64,000 nucleotides of DNA from Avena insularis. Its lineage: Eukaryota; Streptophyta; Magnoliopsida; Poales; Poaceae. Below, in pieces: positions 23,216 through 35,727 of the stretch (position 1 is its first letter; every line of letters starts with the position of its first letter). The notes beneath the pieces are model-generated. The model saw only the letters and a list, made by a program, of their open reading frames with translations, made no database searches and was not told where the DNA came from. The stretch lies in contig CM042697.1 in the NCBI GenBank assembly GCA_023614405.1, forward strand, positions 189,905,189 through 189,969,188, given 5' to 3'. A program made the translations under genes and the position numbers.

Positions 23216-24887
23216 AGTAAGTCCCTAGTGATCCTCTTGTTGAACTATCTTGTTGATTAGTAGATGATCATGGTTTCCTAATCATGGACATTGGATGTCA
23301 TTAATAACAAGGTCATATCATTGGGAGAATGATGTGATGTACAAACTCCTATAGTTAAGAGTAGCATAAGATCAAGTCATTTCAAGTTTGTTTGCTATAA
23401 TCTATCAAATACATAGTAACCTAATCCTTTGACAGTGAATTCATGTTAATCACCATCACCGGATGAATGATTTGATGACATCAAACACCACTTCCGTAAC
23501 TGGGTGTTAATAAAGGTGGCATTAGGTATTTTGAAAGTATGTGTTGATGCACATGGATCAAGGGCGGGATTTGTCCATCCATATGATGGATAGATATACT
23601 CTGGGAACTCTCGGTTGAGGCACACAGATCAAGCATGTGACTAGGTCACAAGGGATCACATATCACGGAACGAGTAAAGAGTACTTATTGTAATGAGGAT
23701 GAAGTAGGTATTTGAGATACCGATGATCAAACCTCGGATAAGTAAAGTATCACGAGACAAAGGGAAATTTGTATCATATGTAAATGGTTCATTCGATCAC
23801 GAAGTAATCGTATAAATATGTGGGAGCCATATGAATTTCCATATTCCTCTACTGATTATTGATCGGAGAAGTGTCTTGATCATGTCTTCATAATTCATGA
23901 ACCGTAGGGAGACATACTTAAGGATTCGATGTTGTTTAGTAGATATGGAAATGAGTTGGAGACCGAATGTTGTTCGGAGTCTCGGATTGGATCCAAGACA
24001 TCACGGGGAGATCCGGAATGGCCCGGAGAATAAAATTCATATAAGGAAATTCCAATTCTAGGGTTTGGAAATGTTTTCGGTGTTTTCACCGGAATCTTCT
24101 AGAAGGTCCACCACCCTAGAGGGGGGGTATATGAATGTGCCATGCCAATGTGATGGTTGCATCATACCCTAGGTCACCTGGCTGGACAATGGGAAGAGAA
24201 ATAATCAAACTCTAGTTTGAATAGTCAAACTCCAATTTGAAAAGTCAAATGCGAATTTGAAATTCAAAGTCCAAGTGGAGGGAGGGTAGGAAACCTACAT
24301 GGTAGAGGTTTCCCTCTCCCTCCTTGTCGCCGGCCAACAAGTGGTGTTGGGGGAGGACTTGGCCTCCCCCTAGCCTCCTCTCCCACCTATAAAGGGAGGG
24401 GGTGGGGTGGCCCCTTTGCCTCACCCCACAAACCCTAGGCCACCACCCTCTACCAAGTCGCTGGCGCCCTAAACCCTAGCTCTCCTCTAAACCACTACTT
24501 AGCTCTAGCCCAAGCCATCGGCCACCTCCTCCCCTTGGCATCAAAACCCTAGACACCGAGGGCCTCTCTAAATCCACCATACCCGCACCAGCTTAGGCGA
24601 AGCTCTGCGGTATCTACTCCTCCACCTCCACCACCACACCGTCATGCTACTGGAATCACGTGGAGATCTACAACCTCCAGTGCCTGCTAGAACAAGGGAG
24701 AGGAAGGTATTATTCAAGTACCGAACGTGCGATCGACTATGGAAGCACTACCGGAATGTGGTGCTGGAAGGATCGTCTTCGCAATCTTGAGATTGGAAAG
24801 TGAACGACTACATCAACCACAAGAATACGATCTCGTTAAACGCTTTGGATCTTTGAGGGTTAGTACTCTATGAACTTGTTGCACCGA
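23216..24887 (+). repeat. Old BARE-like 5' LTR, part 2
   Basis: It continues part 1 after the Angela target duplication and aligns with 35866-37534 of the 3' LTR. It includes a TATA box (TATAAA, 24388-24393; 37042-37047 in the 3' LTR). Its last three bases CGA (24885-24887) are duplicated after the CACTA transposon at 31119-31121. Confidence 0.9.
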
Positions 24888-24919
24888 CACTACAAGGAAT
24901 CTGCTGATACATGACCCTC

Positions 24920-25100
24920 CATTTTTGTCACAGAATCGTCATTGTCTATAATGTATGACGATCTTATGAAGAAAAACAGATCATAAAAAACTGAGCGCCA
25001 GTAATTGCACACAACGATGTTTTTTTGCGAAATCGTCATAACGTTCTATGACGATAGTGGATCGTCAACCATTATGACGATCCAATATCGTCACGGGACA
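24920..25100 (+). repeat. CACTA left subterminal repeat cluster
   Basis: Several copies of a short motif occur in both orientations: ATCGTCAT, TATGACGAT, ATCGTCATAACG, CTATGACGATAG and TTATGACGAT. In CACTA families such clusters are bound by the element's own TNPA-type protein, which brings the ends together. I infer the role from that family knowledge. Confidence 0.75.
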
Positions 25101-27130
25101 TCTAGCCAGGCCAGGTCAGATCCTACGTGGCTGATCCGATGTGGCAAGGAATCAGCCCAATCCCCTTCGTCGATTTATACGGGCCAAGCCCAACAATTCA
25201 ACTTTTTTTATGTTTTTTCTTTGCTAGTTCTTATTAGCTACATGGGCCAAACGAGACATTTCAGCCTTTGTATTGTATGGGCCCTAGGCTATTTACAGTC
25301 CATTTAAATTCAAATTCAGCCTTTTTTAGGACCTGATCGCACTGGTCAGATAGTTTTGTCGAATTCATTTGAGAGAATGGCCCACACGTCAGAAGTGTCG
25401 TGGCATACTTGTTTCATTCATGGGCTTATATTCATATGTTCAAGATCACATACATAATAAATATTTGAGACATATCCATGAGAACACATGTAACTAGGCT
25501 ATTACAATTTTTAGTGTCTTCTATGACCCAGATATGCCTAACTATTACAAATCCTGAATTTAGCCTATTACAATTTTTGGAGTCTATTTCAACTAGATAT
25601 GCCTAAGTATTACAATAAGTGGCTACTCTTTGCTGGTTACACTTCACGGCTTCACTAACTTGCAATTTCTTAGCCTGGAGCTCCTGTAAATGAGAAACAA
25701 CCAAACTATTAGTCTCAATAAAGACATACCTTAAATACAGCAAATCAACCTAGCAACCAATTGTAAAAATGAGATGCCATTTATAGTTGAAGTCATTCAA
25801 ACCATTTACTTGAGGTCTCAATCATATATGATATATCTAACTTGAGGCCATATATCTTAGATATAAATTCTACACTGATCTTCCATAAAGAAATATGATG
25901 TTCTGCTAGTATGGAACACTAGCAACCAATTGTAAAAATGAGATGCCATAAAGAAGTACTAGCAGTTAACCAATCTCACCAGCCGGGTGAGTACTGTGGG
26001 TCAAACATGTTCGGGACTAGAACCACTAAAACCTAGAACTGACCATACCCAACTGTTTCCTACATGAAACCAAACTAAACCAACCTGTAGTCAAACTCAG
26101 CCCGCTAGTAACCGAACTAACAAGCACAACAGGTGAAACCGACCCAAAATACCTGGTTGAAAAGAACCATTCACAGCTTTAAGTGTGAAGGGGGGTTCGA
26201 TAATGATACAACTTCTGGTCACAGGAGGCCGTTGACATTGAGCATGACGGTAATAGCAGATAGTAAACCTTGTGAACCAAGTATACCCCCTGGCAAATAA
26301 GGAATGCAGTGTTTGAGGTACATAAACAGCATAAGAGAAAAAAGGCAGTCATGAACAATCAAGATAGAACAGTGACAGTTGAAATCCTACTTCGTCGAGT
26401 CCTAGCTTGAGGATATAGCAAGATGAAAAATGGATCGCGCTTTAGAATCATGTGCACACGGATGCATTCTAGTCTACTGGTAATGCTACTAGAGGAAGTG
26501 CTGCTATATAATATATCTCCAATGGATATAAACCAAGAATATGAGAATACAACTAATACAATACATAGTACTACTAGTCAACATAAAATTTCCATTAGCT
26601 ACAGGGGAACAAATGACAGATGAATGAGATTAGAATTCCAGCAGCAATCTTCAGGTATATTCAGCACTACTTAAGCTCTGCTATTACCGTCACATGGGTT
26701 ATTATGTCTCACAAAGTAAATACCAGCAACATCTGAGAAGACACAATCATTTTCTTGCTCATTAATCATTATACAATCATGTTTCTTACGACAAGAACTA
26801 GTAGAATTAAGGCACAAATGATATTCTAAGCGTAAAAATTAATAGCAACAAAAAGAGAGTGGGACAGACCAAAGAAATCTGCAACAAGCTAAAATCTTGA
26901 CAGCAATAGTGAGCATATAGGCAATTATTATCATCAACTTCAATAGTTAAAATCTGGTAGTGAGTATACAGGCAATTATTATCTTAATGTACAGTTCTAA
27001 TCAATTTCTACTTCTAGTTTATAGTTCTAATCCAATCTTATGCTATGGAAATTTCTAATACTGCTTTGCTACTAATTAGTCAACTAATCTACAAGTAAAT
27101 GTATATCCAGTAGTTCAATCGCATGCTACT
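25101..27130. other. CACTA AT-rich interior without recognised gene
   Basis: About 2 kb of AT-rich sequence with no long open frame or known domain. A repeated phrase (AGCAACCAATTGTAAAAATGAGATGCCAT) in shortened form is seen near 25755 and 25925. The only coding hint is the small minus-strand exon-like segment at 25603-25683. Confidence 0.6.
25603..25683 (-). pseudogene. Putative terminal exon remnant in the CACTA element
   Basis: Read on the minus strand, a good acceptor (TTTCTCATTTACAG) is followed by 26 codons, ELQAKKLQVSEAVKCNQQRV..., ending in TAG at 25603-25605. The composition is charged and helical, like the C-terminal tail of En/Spm-associated plant proteins. That resemblance is weak; it could equally be a captured host exon or chance. 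Confidence 0.3.
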
Positions 27131-28230
27131 GATCGACTATTTTGAATCTGGGCAAGTGGAGGGATCAGAGAGAGGGGAGGAGGCACTTAATCGCTGGTGA
27201 TGAAGCTAATGAACTCGGAGACGCACTCCTGGATGGACTCACGCAGACTTCTCGACGGCGTGTCCTCACCTCACGCAATCGCCCCGACAGCGAGATCCAG
27301 GCCACTGGCGCGCACCGACCGCCTCAATCCCAGCGCCACGCACAAGCGGCTCCCAAAAACCTACAAGCATGGGCCAGATGCGTAAGCAGTTAGGACACGG
27401 AGGAGGGGAGAGAGTTTGACCACCGCCAGACCGCGTCGCCGACCACCGACTTAACAAGGGTGCCCGCTGATGCCACCACCAGACTTGAAGAGAGGTTGTG
27501 GTGCTGGGGGAGTGAGGGGGGCGAGCGGAGATCAGCCAGATGGGATCCGGAGTGATGGGGGTGGGGTGGGGATGGCGGCAGAGATAGGAGGGAGTGGCAT
27601 GTGCGGCGGCATCGGGGAGACAACACTGTGGTGTCGGGGATCGGGGATGAGGAAGGTTCTGGGGAGGCCGCGAGATGAGTTCTTACTCTGGCACCATGCC
27701 TCGTTGAGGACGATGACCTCGTCAACAAGCTTGACGGATTCCAAGAGGCTGCGCTGCGAGCTACGGACGAGCTCAGGGTCGCCGCCCTATGGAAGAGATT
27801 GATGTCCAACATCTTGGCAGATGGGATCGTGAGTGATGGGGGCGAGCGGAGTTCAGCCGTATGGGATAGGGAGTGATGGGGTGGGGGTAGCGGTGGAGGG
27901 AGGAGGGAGTGGTATGTGCGGAGGAAGGAGGGAGACGGGTCTACGGTGCCCTTGCTGGATCTTGGTAGGTTCGGGTGGGCATGGTGTGGAGAAGAACAGA
28001 ACAGGGGGGGCAGCGGCGGCGGAGGAGGAAATAGTTTAGGGTTTGGGGAGGTGCAATATTTCCTTTGCGTGGGCTCTTTCGAGCTGCGAAATGGGGAGTT
28101 GGTGGACGAGCAAGTGTGCTTCTTCGGTGAGCTACGACACCCATTGGATGTGTTTTTGAACGGTTTCAATTAGGCTGAGATGTATAATCTGTGGGTGGTG
28201 GTTTCCTGTAATTTGATTGGTTGCATATGA
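27131..28230. other. CACTA GC-rich block, likely captured or gene-like DNA
   Basis: Base composition changes sharply to GC- and G-rich. It contains two diverged direct copies of a segment resembling GGGAGTGATGGGGGTGGGG ... GGAGGGAGTGGCATGTGCGG (about 27530-27625 and 27840-27930). Between them a plus-strand stretch (about 27700-27830) reads DDDLVNKLDGFQEAALRATD with protein-like composition. A 259-residue open minus-strand frame (27390-28169) is low-complexity Pro/Ser/His and is probably a shadow. I cannot name a parent gene for this block, apart from the short NF-YB match at its left edge. Confidence 0.45.
27187..27240 (-). pseudogene. NF-YB (HAP3) histone-fold fragment
   Basis: On the minus strand 17 codons read ESIQECVSEFISFITSD and then stop (TAA, 27187-27189). 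This agrees closely with the conserved core of plant NF-YB subunits, the alpha-2 helix region of the histone-fold domain in which E(S/T)VQECVSEFISFITSE is near invariant. Neighbouring bases give no more of the domain in any frame, so only a fragment was captured or survived. It lies at the edge of the GC-rich block inside a CACTA transposon, a class known to pick up host gene pieces. It cannot encode a functional subunit. Confidence 0.6.
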
Positions 28231-28286
28231 CCTCATAGGCTTTTCATCACCAAAGTGTCCCTCACTCTAGAGTGCATCCAAAATCA

Positions 28287-30249
28287 TGGCATAGTTTGTA
28301 ATAATATGCCCATATTATGCACACATATGTATCTTAAAAAAGCGAACAATGTTACAGTACAAAGTTGGTAAATTGAGTATGTCTCAAAAAAAAACCTTCA
28401 CAAAATGACCTATCATGTTCGAGGTTTCATGGCTTTCGGGTCAAATGACCAATGTTATGGCTAGAATCAGGGCATAGTTTGTGATAATGCACCCGTATTG
28501 TGCACACATGTGCATCATGGGATGGTGAACAATGTTACAGGAGGAAGTTTTCCTTTTCGTCATACGGAAAAACCATTTTCCATTTTTCGAGCGCAAAAAA
28601 CGGGTCGTTTTGTGAAACAACCACCAAAATTCTCATTCAAAATGCTACCATCATATTTTGTAAAAATATTAGACCACCTTACATGGAAAATGTCCCAACC
28701 AGGGTATCTCAAACCTTTCCATTCACCCCTGGCAAAAAAGACAAATTCCTGCCGAATCGGTAGGAAGTGGGTCCGGTTTGAACTACAGGTACATGATCCG
28801 ATGCTCATGATTTTTGGTAAAAATCATTTTTAGACTCACAATATGCTGTTTCTTCAGAGATCCAATGCAAGTTTAGCGAGGCTGATCCCCTAGCTAAGAA
28901 CCTCCGTGCCCGCCATTTTGACCATAGTTTAAAACGAGCATAAAAATTCAAAAACGGTCCGATCAATGCAAATCCTTCGCGTGGTGTCTTCTTATGTGAC
29001 ATAGTTGCAAGTAAAAATACCAAACTTGGTATATTGCAAGTGTGTCAAAAAAAACCTTCTCAGAAATGACCTATCATCTCCAAGGTTTCATGGCTTTCGG
29101 GCCAAACGACCAATGTTATGGCCAGAATCGCGGCATAGTTTGTGATACTGTGCCCATATTGTGCACACATATGTATAATGGGATGGCGAACAATGTTGCA
29201 GGAGAAAGTTTTCCTTTTCGACGCACAGAAAATCCATTTTCCATTTTCCAAGCGCAAAAAACAGGGCGTTTTGTGAAGCAACCACCAAATGACAGTTTTA
29301 GAATGGTACCACCACATTTTGTAAAAATATTAGACCACCTTACATGGACAATGTCCCAACCGGGATATCTCAAACCTTTCCGTTCACCCCTGGGGAAAAA
29401 GACAAATTCCTGCCGAATCGGCAGGAAGTGGGTCCGATTTGAACTACAGGTACATGATCTAAAGCCTATGATTTTTTTAAAAAGTGATTTTTAGACTTAC
29501 AATATGATGTTTCATCAGAGATCCAATACAATTTTAGCGAGGCTCAGCACCTAGCTAAGAACCTTCTTGTCCGTCGTTTTGACCATAGTTTGAAACGAGC
29601 ATAAAAAATTAAAAAACGATCCGATCAATACAAATCCTTCGCGTGGTGTCTTATTATATGACATATTTGCAAGGAAAAATACTAACCTTGGTATATTGCA
29701 AGTGTCTCGAAAAAACCTTCTCAGAAATGACCTATCATGTTCGAGGTTTCATGGCTTTCGGGCCAAACGACGAGTGTTATGGCCATAATCGTGGCATAGT
29801 TTGTGATAATGTGCCCATATTATGCACATATATGTATCATGGGATGGCGAACAATGTTGCAGGAGAAAGTTTTCCTTTTCGATGCACGAAAAATCCATTT
29901 TCTATTTTTCGAGCGTAAAAACGGGGCGTTTTGTGAAGCAACCACCAAATGACAGTTTTAGAATGGTACCAACATATTTTGTAAAAATATTGGACCACTT
30001 TACATAGACAATGTCCCAACCAGGATATCTCAAACCTTTCCGTTTACCCCTGGCGAAAAAGACAAATTCCTGTCGAATCGGTAGGAAGTGGGTCCGGTTT
30101 GAACTACATGTACATGATCTGATGCTCATGATTTTTGGCAAAAATCATTTTTAGACTCACAATATGCTGTTTCTTCAGAGATCCAATGCAAGTTTAGCGA
30201 GGCTCGGTCCCTATCTAACAACCTCCGTGCCCGCTGTTTTGACCATAGT
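28287..30249. repeat. Tandem array with 660-bp units inside the CACTA element
   Basis: Two full units and one truncated unit start at AAAACCTTC: 28391, 29051 and 29712, giving periods of 660 and 661 bp. A degraded fourth copy with an internal deletion precedes them (28287-28390). The last unit is cut at GACCATAGT (30249). Each unit contains the phrase GGTTTCATGGCTTTCGGG, a CCGAATCGG(C/T)AGGAAGTGGG stretch and an A-rich link. Short open frames occur on both strands but differ between units, so the array is non-coding. Confidence 0.9.
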
Positions 30250-30379
30250 CGCTACTATGGACTAATATGGGATTAGTAAATCCACTATTTTAAAATAGTC
30301 AAAGTATTTCTAGTTAACACGCTAAGTTGATCTACTGAATTTTATAAAAATTTAGAGACAAAAATCAATTATTTCAGAC

Positions 30380-30460
30380 TTATTATGAAAAATATAAAAA
30401 AAATTAAGAAAACAGAAAAAAGAAAAAAGAAAAAAGAAAAAAGAAAATAAGAAAAAAATC
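30380..30460 (+). repeat. A-rich simple repeat (AAAAAAG-like)
   Basis: This low-complexity run repeats GAAAAAA with interspersed G and T bases. It lies shortly after the 660-bp array and before the right subterminal region. Confidence 0.8.
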
Positions 30461-30879
30461 CTAACTGGCCAGCCAAGCAGCCCGGGTGTAATCTACCAGA
30501 CGGGAAGTTCAACCCGGCCCAAGAATACCTTGTCTACTTATTGGGCCAGATATAATTGTTATCTATGGCCGAGGTCCAATAGTCGATGTATATGTTAATA
30601 AGACATGGGCGCTATTTTAAACATGAAAGGAACCGTGGTGTGGTGGTTTCCATCGGTCGTGGAGTGAGGTTGGTCACCGGTTCGATTCTGAGGTGATCCT
30701 CTTTTGTCCATTATTTCAGAAAAAAGGAGGCGGGTCTGGTTGCAAAGGACTTGGTGTCCAGCATGTCCATATTAAGACATGTAGGTATACAAATATTGAC
30801 ACATGTACATGACATATGACATGTAGATTTAACTTTTGTTGTGTCCGAGTCAGTCATTTTAAAGTAACATATTTTACAA

Positions 30880-31090
30880 ACTATGACGATTTAAATTGGT
30901 CAAATTTAGCTATAAAAAATGCTCCAAGCTGCATCATGCATGTTATGACGATTTCGTATGATGAAATTACGACGATTTCTACACAAATCGTCGTAAGTCT
31001 AGGATTTTCACCTCTTCACACGGCCTATAACCATCTTATGCAAAATCGTCATAGATCTATGACGATTTTATTTCCCATCACTATGAGAAG
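30880..31090 (+). repeat. CACTA right subterminal repeat cluster
   Basis: The motif family of the left end recurs: CTATGACGATTT, TTATGACGATTTCG, TTACGACGATTTC, AAATCGTCGTAAG, AAATCGTCATAGATC and CTATGACGATTT. Its presence at both ends supports the border call. Confidence 0.75.
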
Positions 31091-31118
31091 GTCATAAGTG
31101 AACACATTTCTTGTAGTG

Positions 31119-31150
31119 CGATCTCGTAGATTAGATCTTGGCTTTTGTGT
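31119..31150 (+). repeat. Old BARE-like 5' LTR, part 3, truncated
   Basis: After the CGA duplication, LTR sequence resumes (TCTCGTAGATTAGATCTTGG) and stops at 31150. The next 46 bp present in the 3' LTR (37570-37615), the primer site and about 0.4 kb of leader are missing. Confidence 0.85.
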
Positions 31151-34100
31151 GTTATGGCCATGATGTGATTGTGATTATATATGATGTATGCAATGATCCT
31201 TATTGTAAGTTGGCAACCGATAGGAGCCTTATGGTTTTCTTTAAATTTCATTTAAGACCTGCGTGTTTATTCATCAGAGTAGTTGTAATAGTTGCTGCTG
31301 GTGGAGGACAACCATGAAGCGGCGCCATTGACCTTGACACCACGCCGGTGATGATGGAGATCATGTTCGTGCTTTGGAGATGGAGATAAAAGGCACAAGA
31401 AGAAGGGCCATATCATATCACATATTATGAATTGTATGTGATGTTAATTCTTTTTATGCATCTTGTATTGCTTAGATCGTGACGATATAATTATAACATA
31501 ATCCCTCTCACTAAATATCAAGTAATAAAGTGTTCGTCCTTAGTAGGCACTGTTGCTAAGACTCATAGTTTCGAAGCATCACGTGATGATCAGGTGTGAT
31601 AGATTCTACGTGTGCATACAACGGGTGCAAGCCAGATTTTCACATGCAGATACTAAGGTTAACCTTCACGAGCCTAGCATGTATAGACATGGCCTCCGAA
31701 CAAGGAATACCGAAAGTTAAAGCATGAGTCATATGAATGATATGATGAACATGTTGATTGTTCTCCTTTGAAGCTACATCATCTCTCATGATGATCAGAC
31801 TAGGTGTAGTTGATTTGGTTCATGTAATCACCAAACGATTCGAGGGATGTTGTTTTGAGTGGGAGTTCAATAGTAATATGATTAAAAGTTGAAAACAATT
31901 TATCATAAATTAAGTTAAAGTGAATTTGCATAATTGTTGTAGTCATTGGCATCCGTTCACAACCTTACACTTAGTTATAATTGAGATAATAGAACTATAG
32001 AATTATGGATAGTTACTTTACAAACTGGTATCGTATTGTTTTGAGTAATCTAAAGTTTAAAGGTCGTACTGCAAACTTTTAGCAAACTCCATTTACTCCG
32101 TGAAGTTTAATAATTGGTATTAAATCAAGAGTAACAATTCCAGTGTTAGTATCTAAGTATCATGTTTGTCTCCATGATTCTTGATATTCAAAAGATTTTT
32201 TAATATCAAGATTATCTAGGAGTTGAAAGAATTGTTTCAGAAACCATCATGTGTGGAAGATATTGCGATATCTAAAACAATGTTTTGGTTGCAACATGAT
32301 AGAGTATAATTTGTCAAAATATATGTTCTCATATTTGATGATAATTTGCAAAGGTTGGAGACGTTGGTCGTCCTAATCCTCCAAAAGGTTTTGGAAAGAA
32401 ACATTATACTCGCGATTCACCGTTATAAGATAGAGTAGCTTGATCATGAAAATTGCCATTATAAGGATGAATATAAGATGTAGGTAAAAATTTTACTACA
32501 CTAAAATATTACTAAAGCATGGAATTAGAAAGAACGCTAAACATTTTATGATGGTGATCTACTTCAAAGTGCAACAACAAAGGTATTATTATTTGACTAT
32601 ACACGCTTTGGACTATGTGTCATATGTATGGCACCACCTTTGATGTTGATAGATTGTTTTAAAAGGGAAAGGAAATGCTGAAAGAGAATCTCAAAAATGT
32701 TTGGCAGAAAATAAAAGACTGGAATTGTCCAGCATAAGTATATAAATGATATGCATGTTATGGTTGTATTTTTTTCTTGTTAAACATGTGGTTCTTGGGT
32801 ATTGGATACCGAATTGGTTGGTGTGAAATGTCTTGCAAAACAACACAATTCATGAACTGCAATGACCTAAGTAACTAGCAAAAGAATTCGTGATGATGTT
32901 CATCGAAAACAAATAAAGTGTTGTTGTGTTTCTAGTTGACATCAAAGCTTTCCTTCAAGATTTGTTTTAATAATTGTTATTTTGATCAGGTATTATGAGA
33001 ACAAAAGGTTGTTCAGATAATTTCCATATTCTATAATTGATGGATGATGTACAAGTCTAGTTGGAGAAATCACATCCATAAAATAATGCTAAAAATGTCG
33101 TTAGACAAATGATTGAAAGATCACTTCAGAAGTGACATCGCCATTTAAATTATATTGGAAAGAAAACATGAAGAAACTCCATGTTGATGGAATTTTGGAG
33201 TCGTTTGATTTTGATCAAATGAAACTTGTGAGACTTTCCTAGAGATAATTAAAACTTCGTTCAAAGGCCTAGAAGAACGAACGACTAACTTATTGCAATT
33301 TTTAGTCATGAGCGATGGGTTTCACCTTCATATGCTTTCTCTGAAATTTGAGTGAATACATAAGTATATTTACTTAATGAGGATGAAGCATGAAATATTT
33401 GTAAATGTTCAAAGACTTTCAAGATGAAGTGCAAAATCATAGTAACAAGAAAATAAATAATTTATGATTGGATCATAAAGGAAGATATTAAGTTACAAGT
33501 TTAGCATAACACCTAAGATTTGAGGAATCGTTCCATGGATTTGCATTTCCTAGAACACCATATGAGTATGGAGTGTTCGAGATATGTAATGAAACCTTGT
33601 TTGACATGGTGAAATCAAAGGTGTCAGTCATAAAACTGCCATTGTATTTTAAAGATTAAAGCTTTAGTGATTTCCACTTTTACACTGAAAAAGAGCACCA
33701 TCATTATCTGTTGAAATGACACCATATAAAGTTATGGTTTGGGATAAATCCCAAATTGTCCTTTATTAAATGTTGGTATGCTAGGCATAAGTAAGATGTT
33801 TACAACCAAAGTCTGATGAGCATGTCTTTATAAGTTATTTAGAATAATGATTGGGTATTCCTCCATAAACACCAAAGAGAAAAGTGTTTGTCGCTTAGAA
33901 CGTCAAGTTGGTTTAGAAGGAATTTTTAATGAAAATTTATGTGGGAGGAAGATAGAACTTTGATAAGGTTATTGAACTTTAGCTAATATGTGCTGAGTTG
34001 CGCAACGCCGGAAAGTGTCCCGGAAGTAGCAACAATGCTCCTGGCTCACGTGCATCAAAGGTTGTGATCACGGAGGTCTATGTTCCTATTGAACTAAGTA

Positions 34101-35711
34101 GGTCAGGTAAATAATCAAATATAATGATTTGAGAGTAAATCATTGTTGTTTGGCAATGATGAACAGACTGTATGCAAAGAAGTGATGATAGGCCCTAACT
34201 CCATCAAATGGCTTAAAGCCATAAAATCCGTGATAGTTCTATACACGAGAAATCAAGCTTTGAACTTGGAACACCCTCTAGAAAGGTGTAAGACCTTACA
34301 ATCTTATTTGGATTTATAAATAAATAGACATGGATGTTTCACATCTATGAAATAGTCGACATATCGGGAAAGAGTTCATGACAATGTTCAAGGAGTTGAC
34401 TATGACAAGATTTAATTTTTCATAGTGATATTTAGCCTAGACAGATTTATATATAGCAACCACAACATATAATTTTGTTATATGGTAGTTGAACAAACAA
34501 AACAAGTTCTTCTAATAGAATGGTTACCTAGGACATGTGCATAACATGGTCCAAAGGGTTTTCCTTATTCAAAGGATGCTAACAGGGCATGCAAACTTCA
34601 ATAGTTAAAGTAAGTATCATGGAGTTGGAATCTTCACCATGATGAAACTGTTAAAAGGATTAATTTCTTCGGAGACGATGAAGATGCTTGCATTTGCAAG
34701 AAATTAAGTGGGATCTCTAAGACATATTTTAATACATTATGTGAAATACATATTGTTGATTGGAAACAATGTATCTTTTATTGACACGGGTTAAGAATTT
34801 CATCTCGATGAAAGACTTAGGCAAAACCCGAATATTTGGCATCAATGTCTATAAGGATAGATTAAGACGTTAATATGGTTGTGCCAAGAGTACATAGATG
34901 AGATATTGAAATAAGTTCAATATATACACTACAAGAGAAGTTATTGTAGCACATGAAGGATTGAATCAAGATTCAAGTGTATTGACACTTAGAGAGTAAA
35001 ATCACAAGAATATTTTGATTAATCATGTCGTGATATGTACACATACAAATAGGTCATATGCTCTAAATGTAATGAGCATATGCCAGAATGACTCATAATA
35101 TGATCATTGCATGATAGTAAGGATATTCTTATGATCTTTAGAAGAACTAATAATATGTTATTTATGTAGAGGTGACAAATACATAGATAGATAGTTCATT
35201 GTAAAGTGTTACATTGAAACTGATTTTGCCGCAAGATACAAATTAAGTTTATATCAATCTATACTAAGGGTGGCACAATGTAATGGAAAGTAAGATCCAT
35301 AACGGATTTGGATTAGTTCCAAAGTTAAGACATTGTGACAGATACTACAACAAAAGGCTGAGTATATGACTGCTATTATAGCAGCAAAAGAGGGCATTTG
35401 TGTCAAGTAGTTTTCTATAAAACTACATGTCGTTCATACTGGGCTAGTACTATGAAGATATATTGTACGACAATTGTATCAACATGTTTTAACCCCAAGG
35501 AACTAAAGGTCTCACCAAAGGACCAAATTTATACAATGATATCTCATTGGAGAATGAGTGAGGCATAGAGACGCGAAGACATGCAATTACACACAGACCT
35601 AAAAGTGTTGGATCCGAAGATTATATTTACCACTAGCAATCGTGTATATACAACATTAGAACGCCATATGTGTTCAACACAAAAGTTTTTCTAAAATATA
35701 TTATTGACTCT
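31151..35711 (+). pseudogene. Degenerate Copia gag-pol of the old BARE-like element
   Basis: There is no long open frame, yet the order of Angela-type motifs can be followed. Leader homology starts at 31151. Integrase-like sequence (GAAATGACACCATATAAAG, a TPYxLWFG equivalent) lies near 33712. A reverse transcriptase block lies near 34400-34860, with the YVDD motif altered (ATGTGAAATACATATTG, about 34739-34755). An RNase H-like end lies near 35340-35560. Stops and shifts are frequent in all frames. This is much more decayed than the nested Angela copy, as expected for the older host element. Confidence 0.75.
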
Positions 35712-35727
35712 AGTGCAAGTGGGAGAC
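35712..35727 (+). promoter_or_regulatory. Polypurine tract of the old BARE-like element
   Basis: AGTGCAAGTGGGAGAC directly precedes the 3' LTR. The motif is identical to that of Angela and of the Copia element at 38312. Confidence 0.85.

Larger units (their letters stand above)
24888..31118. mobile_element. Non-autonomous CACTA DNA transposon (6.2 kb)
   Basis: The ends are CACTACAAGGAAT (24888) and ATTTCTTGTAGTG (to 31118), inverted repeats typical of CACTA elements. A perfect 3-bp duplication CGA flanks it. The empty site is preserved in the 3' LTR of the host element (GCACCGATCTCG, 37534-37545), which proves the borders. Both subterminal regions are dense in ATCGTCATA/TATGACGAT motifs. No TNPA or TNPD transposase can be recognised. 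The interior holds AT-rich filler, a GC-rich block with captured-gene signs and a 660-bp tandem array. Confidence 0.93.

Noticed and set aside
27390..28169. A 259-codon open minus-strand frame in the CACTA element.
   Set aside because: It is Pro/Ser/His low-complexity, the result of a G-rich plus strand that lacks stops in reverse; no domain and no start context.
28498..30141. Several open frames on both strands in the 660-bp array.
   Set aside because: They follow the repeat unit, differ between units and resemble no protein; the array is better explained as non-coding tandem duplication.
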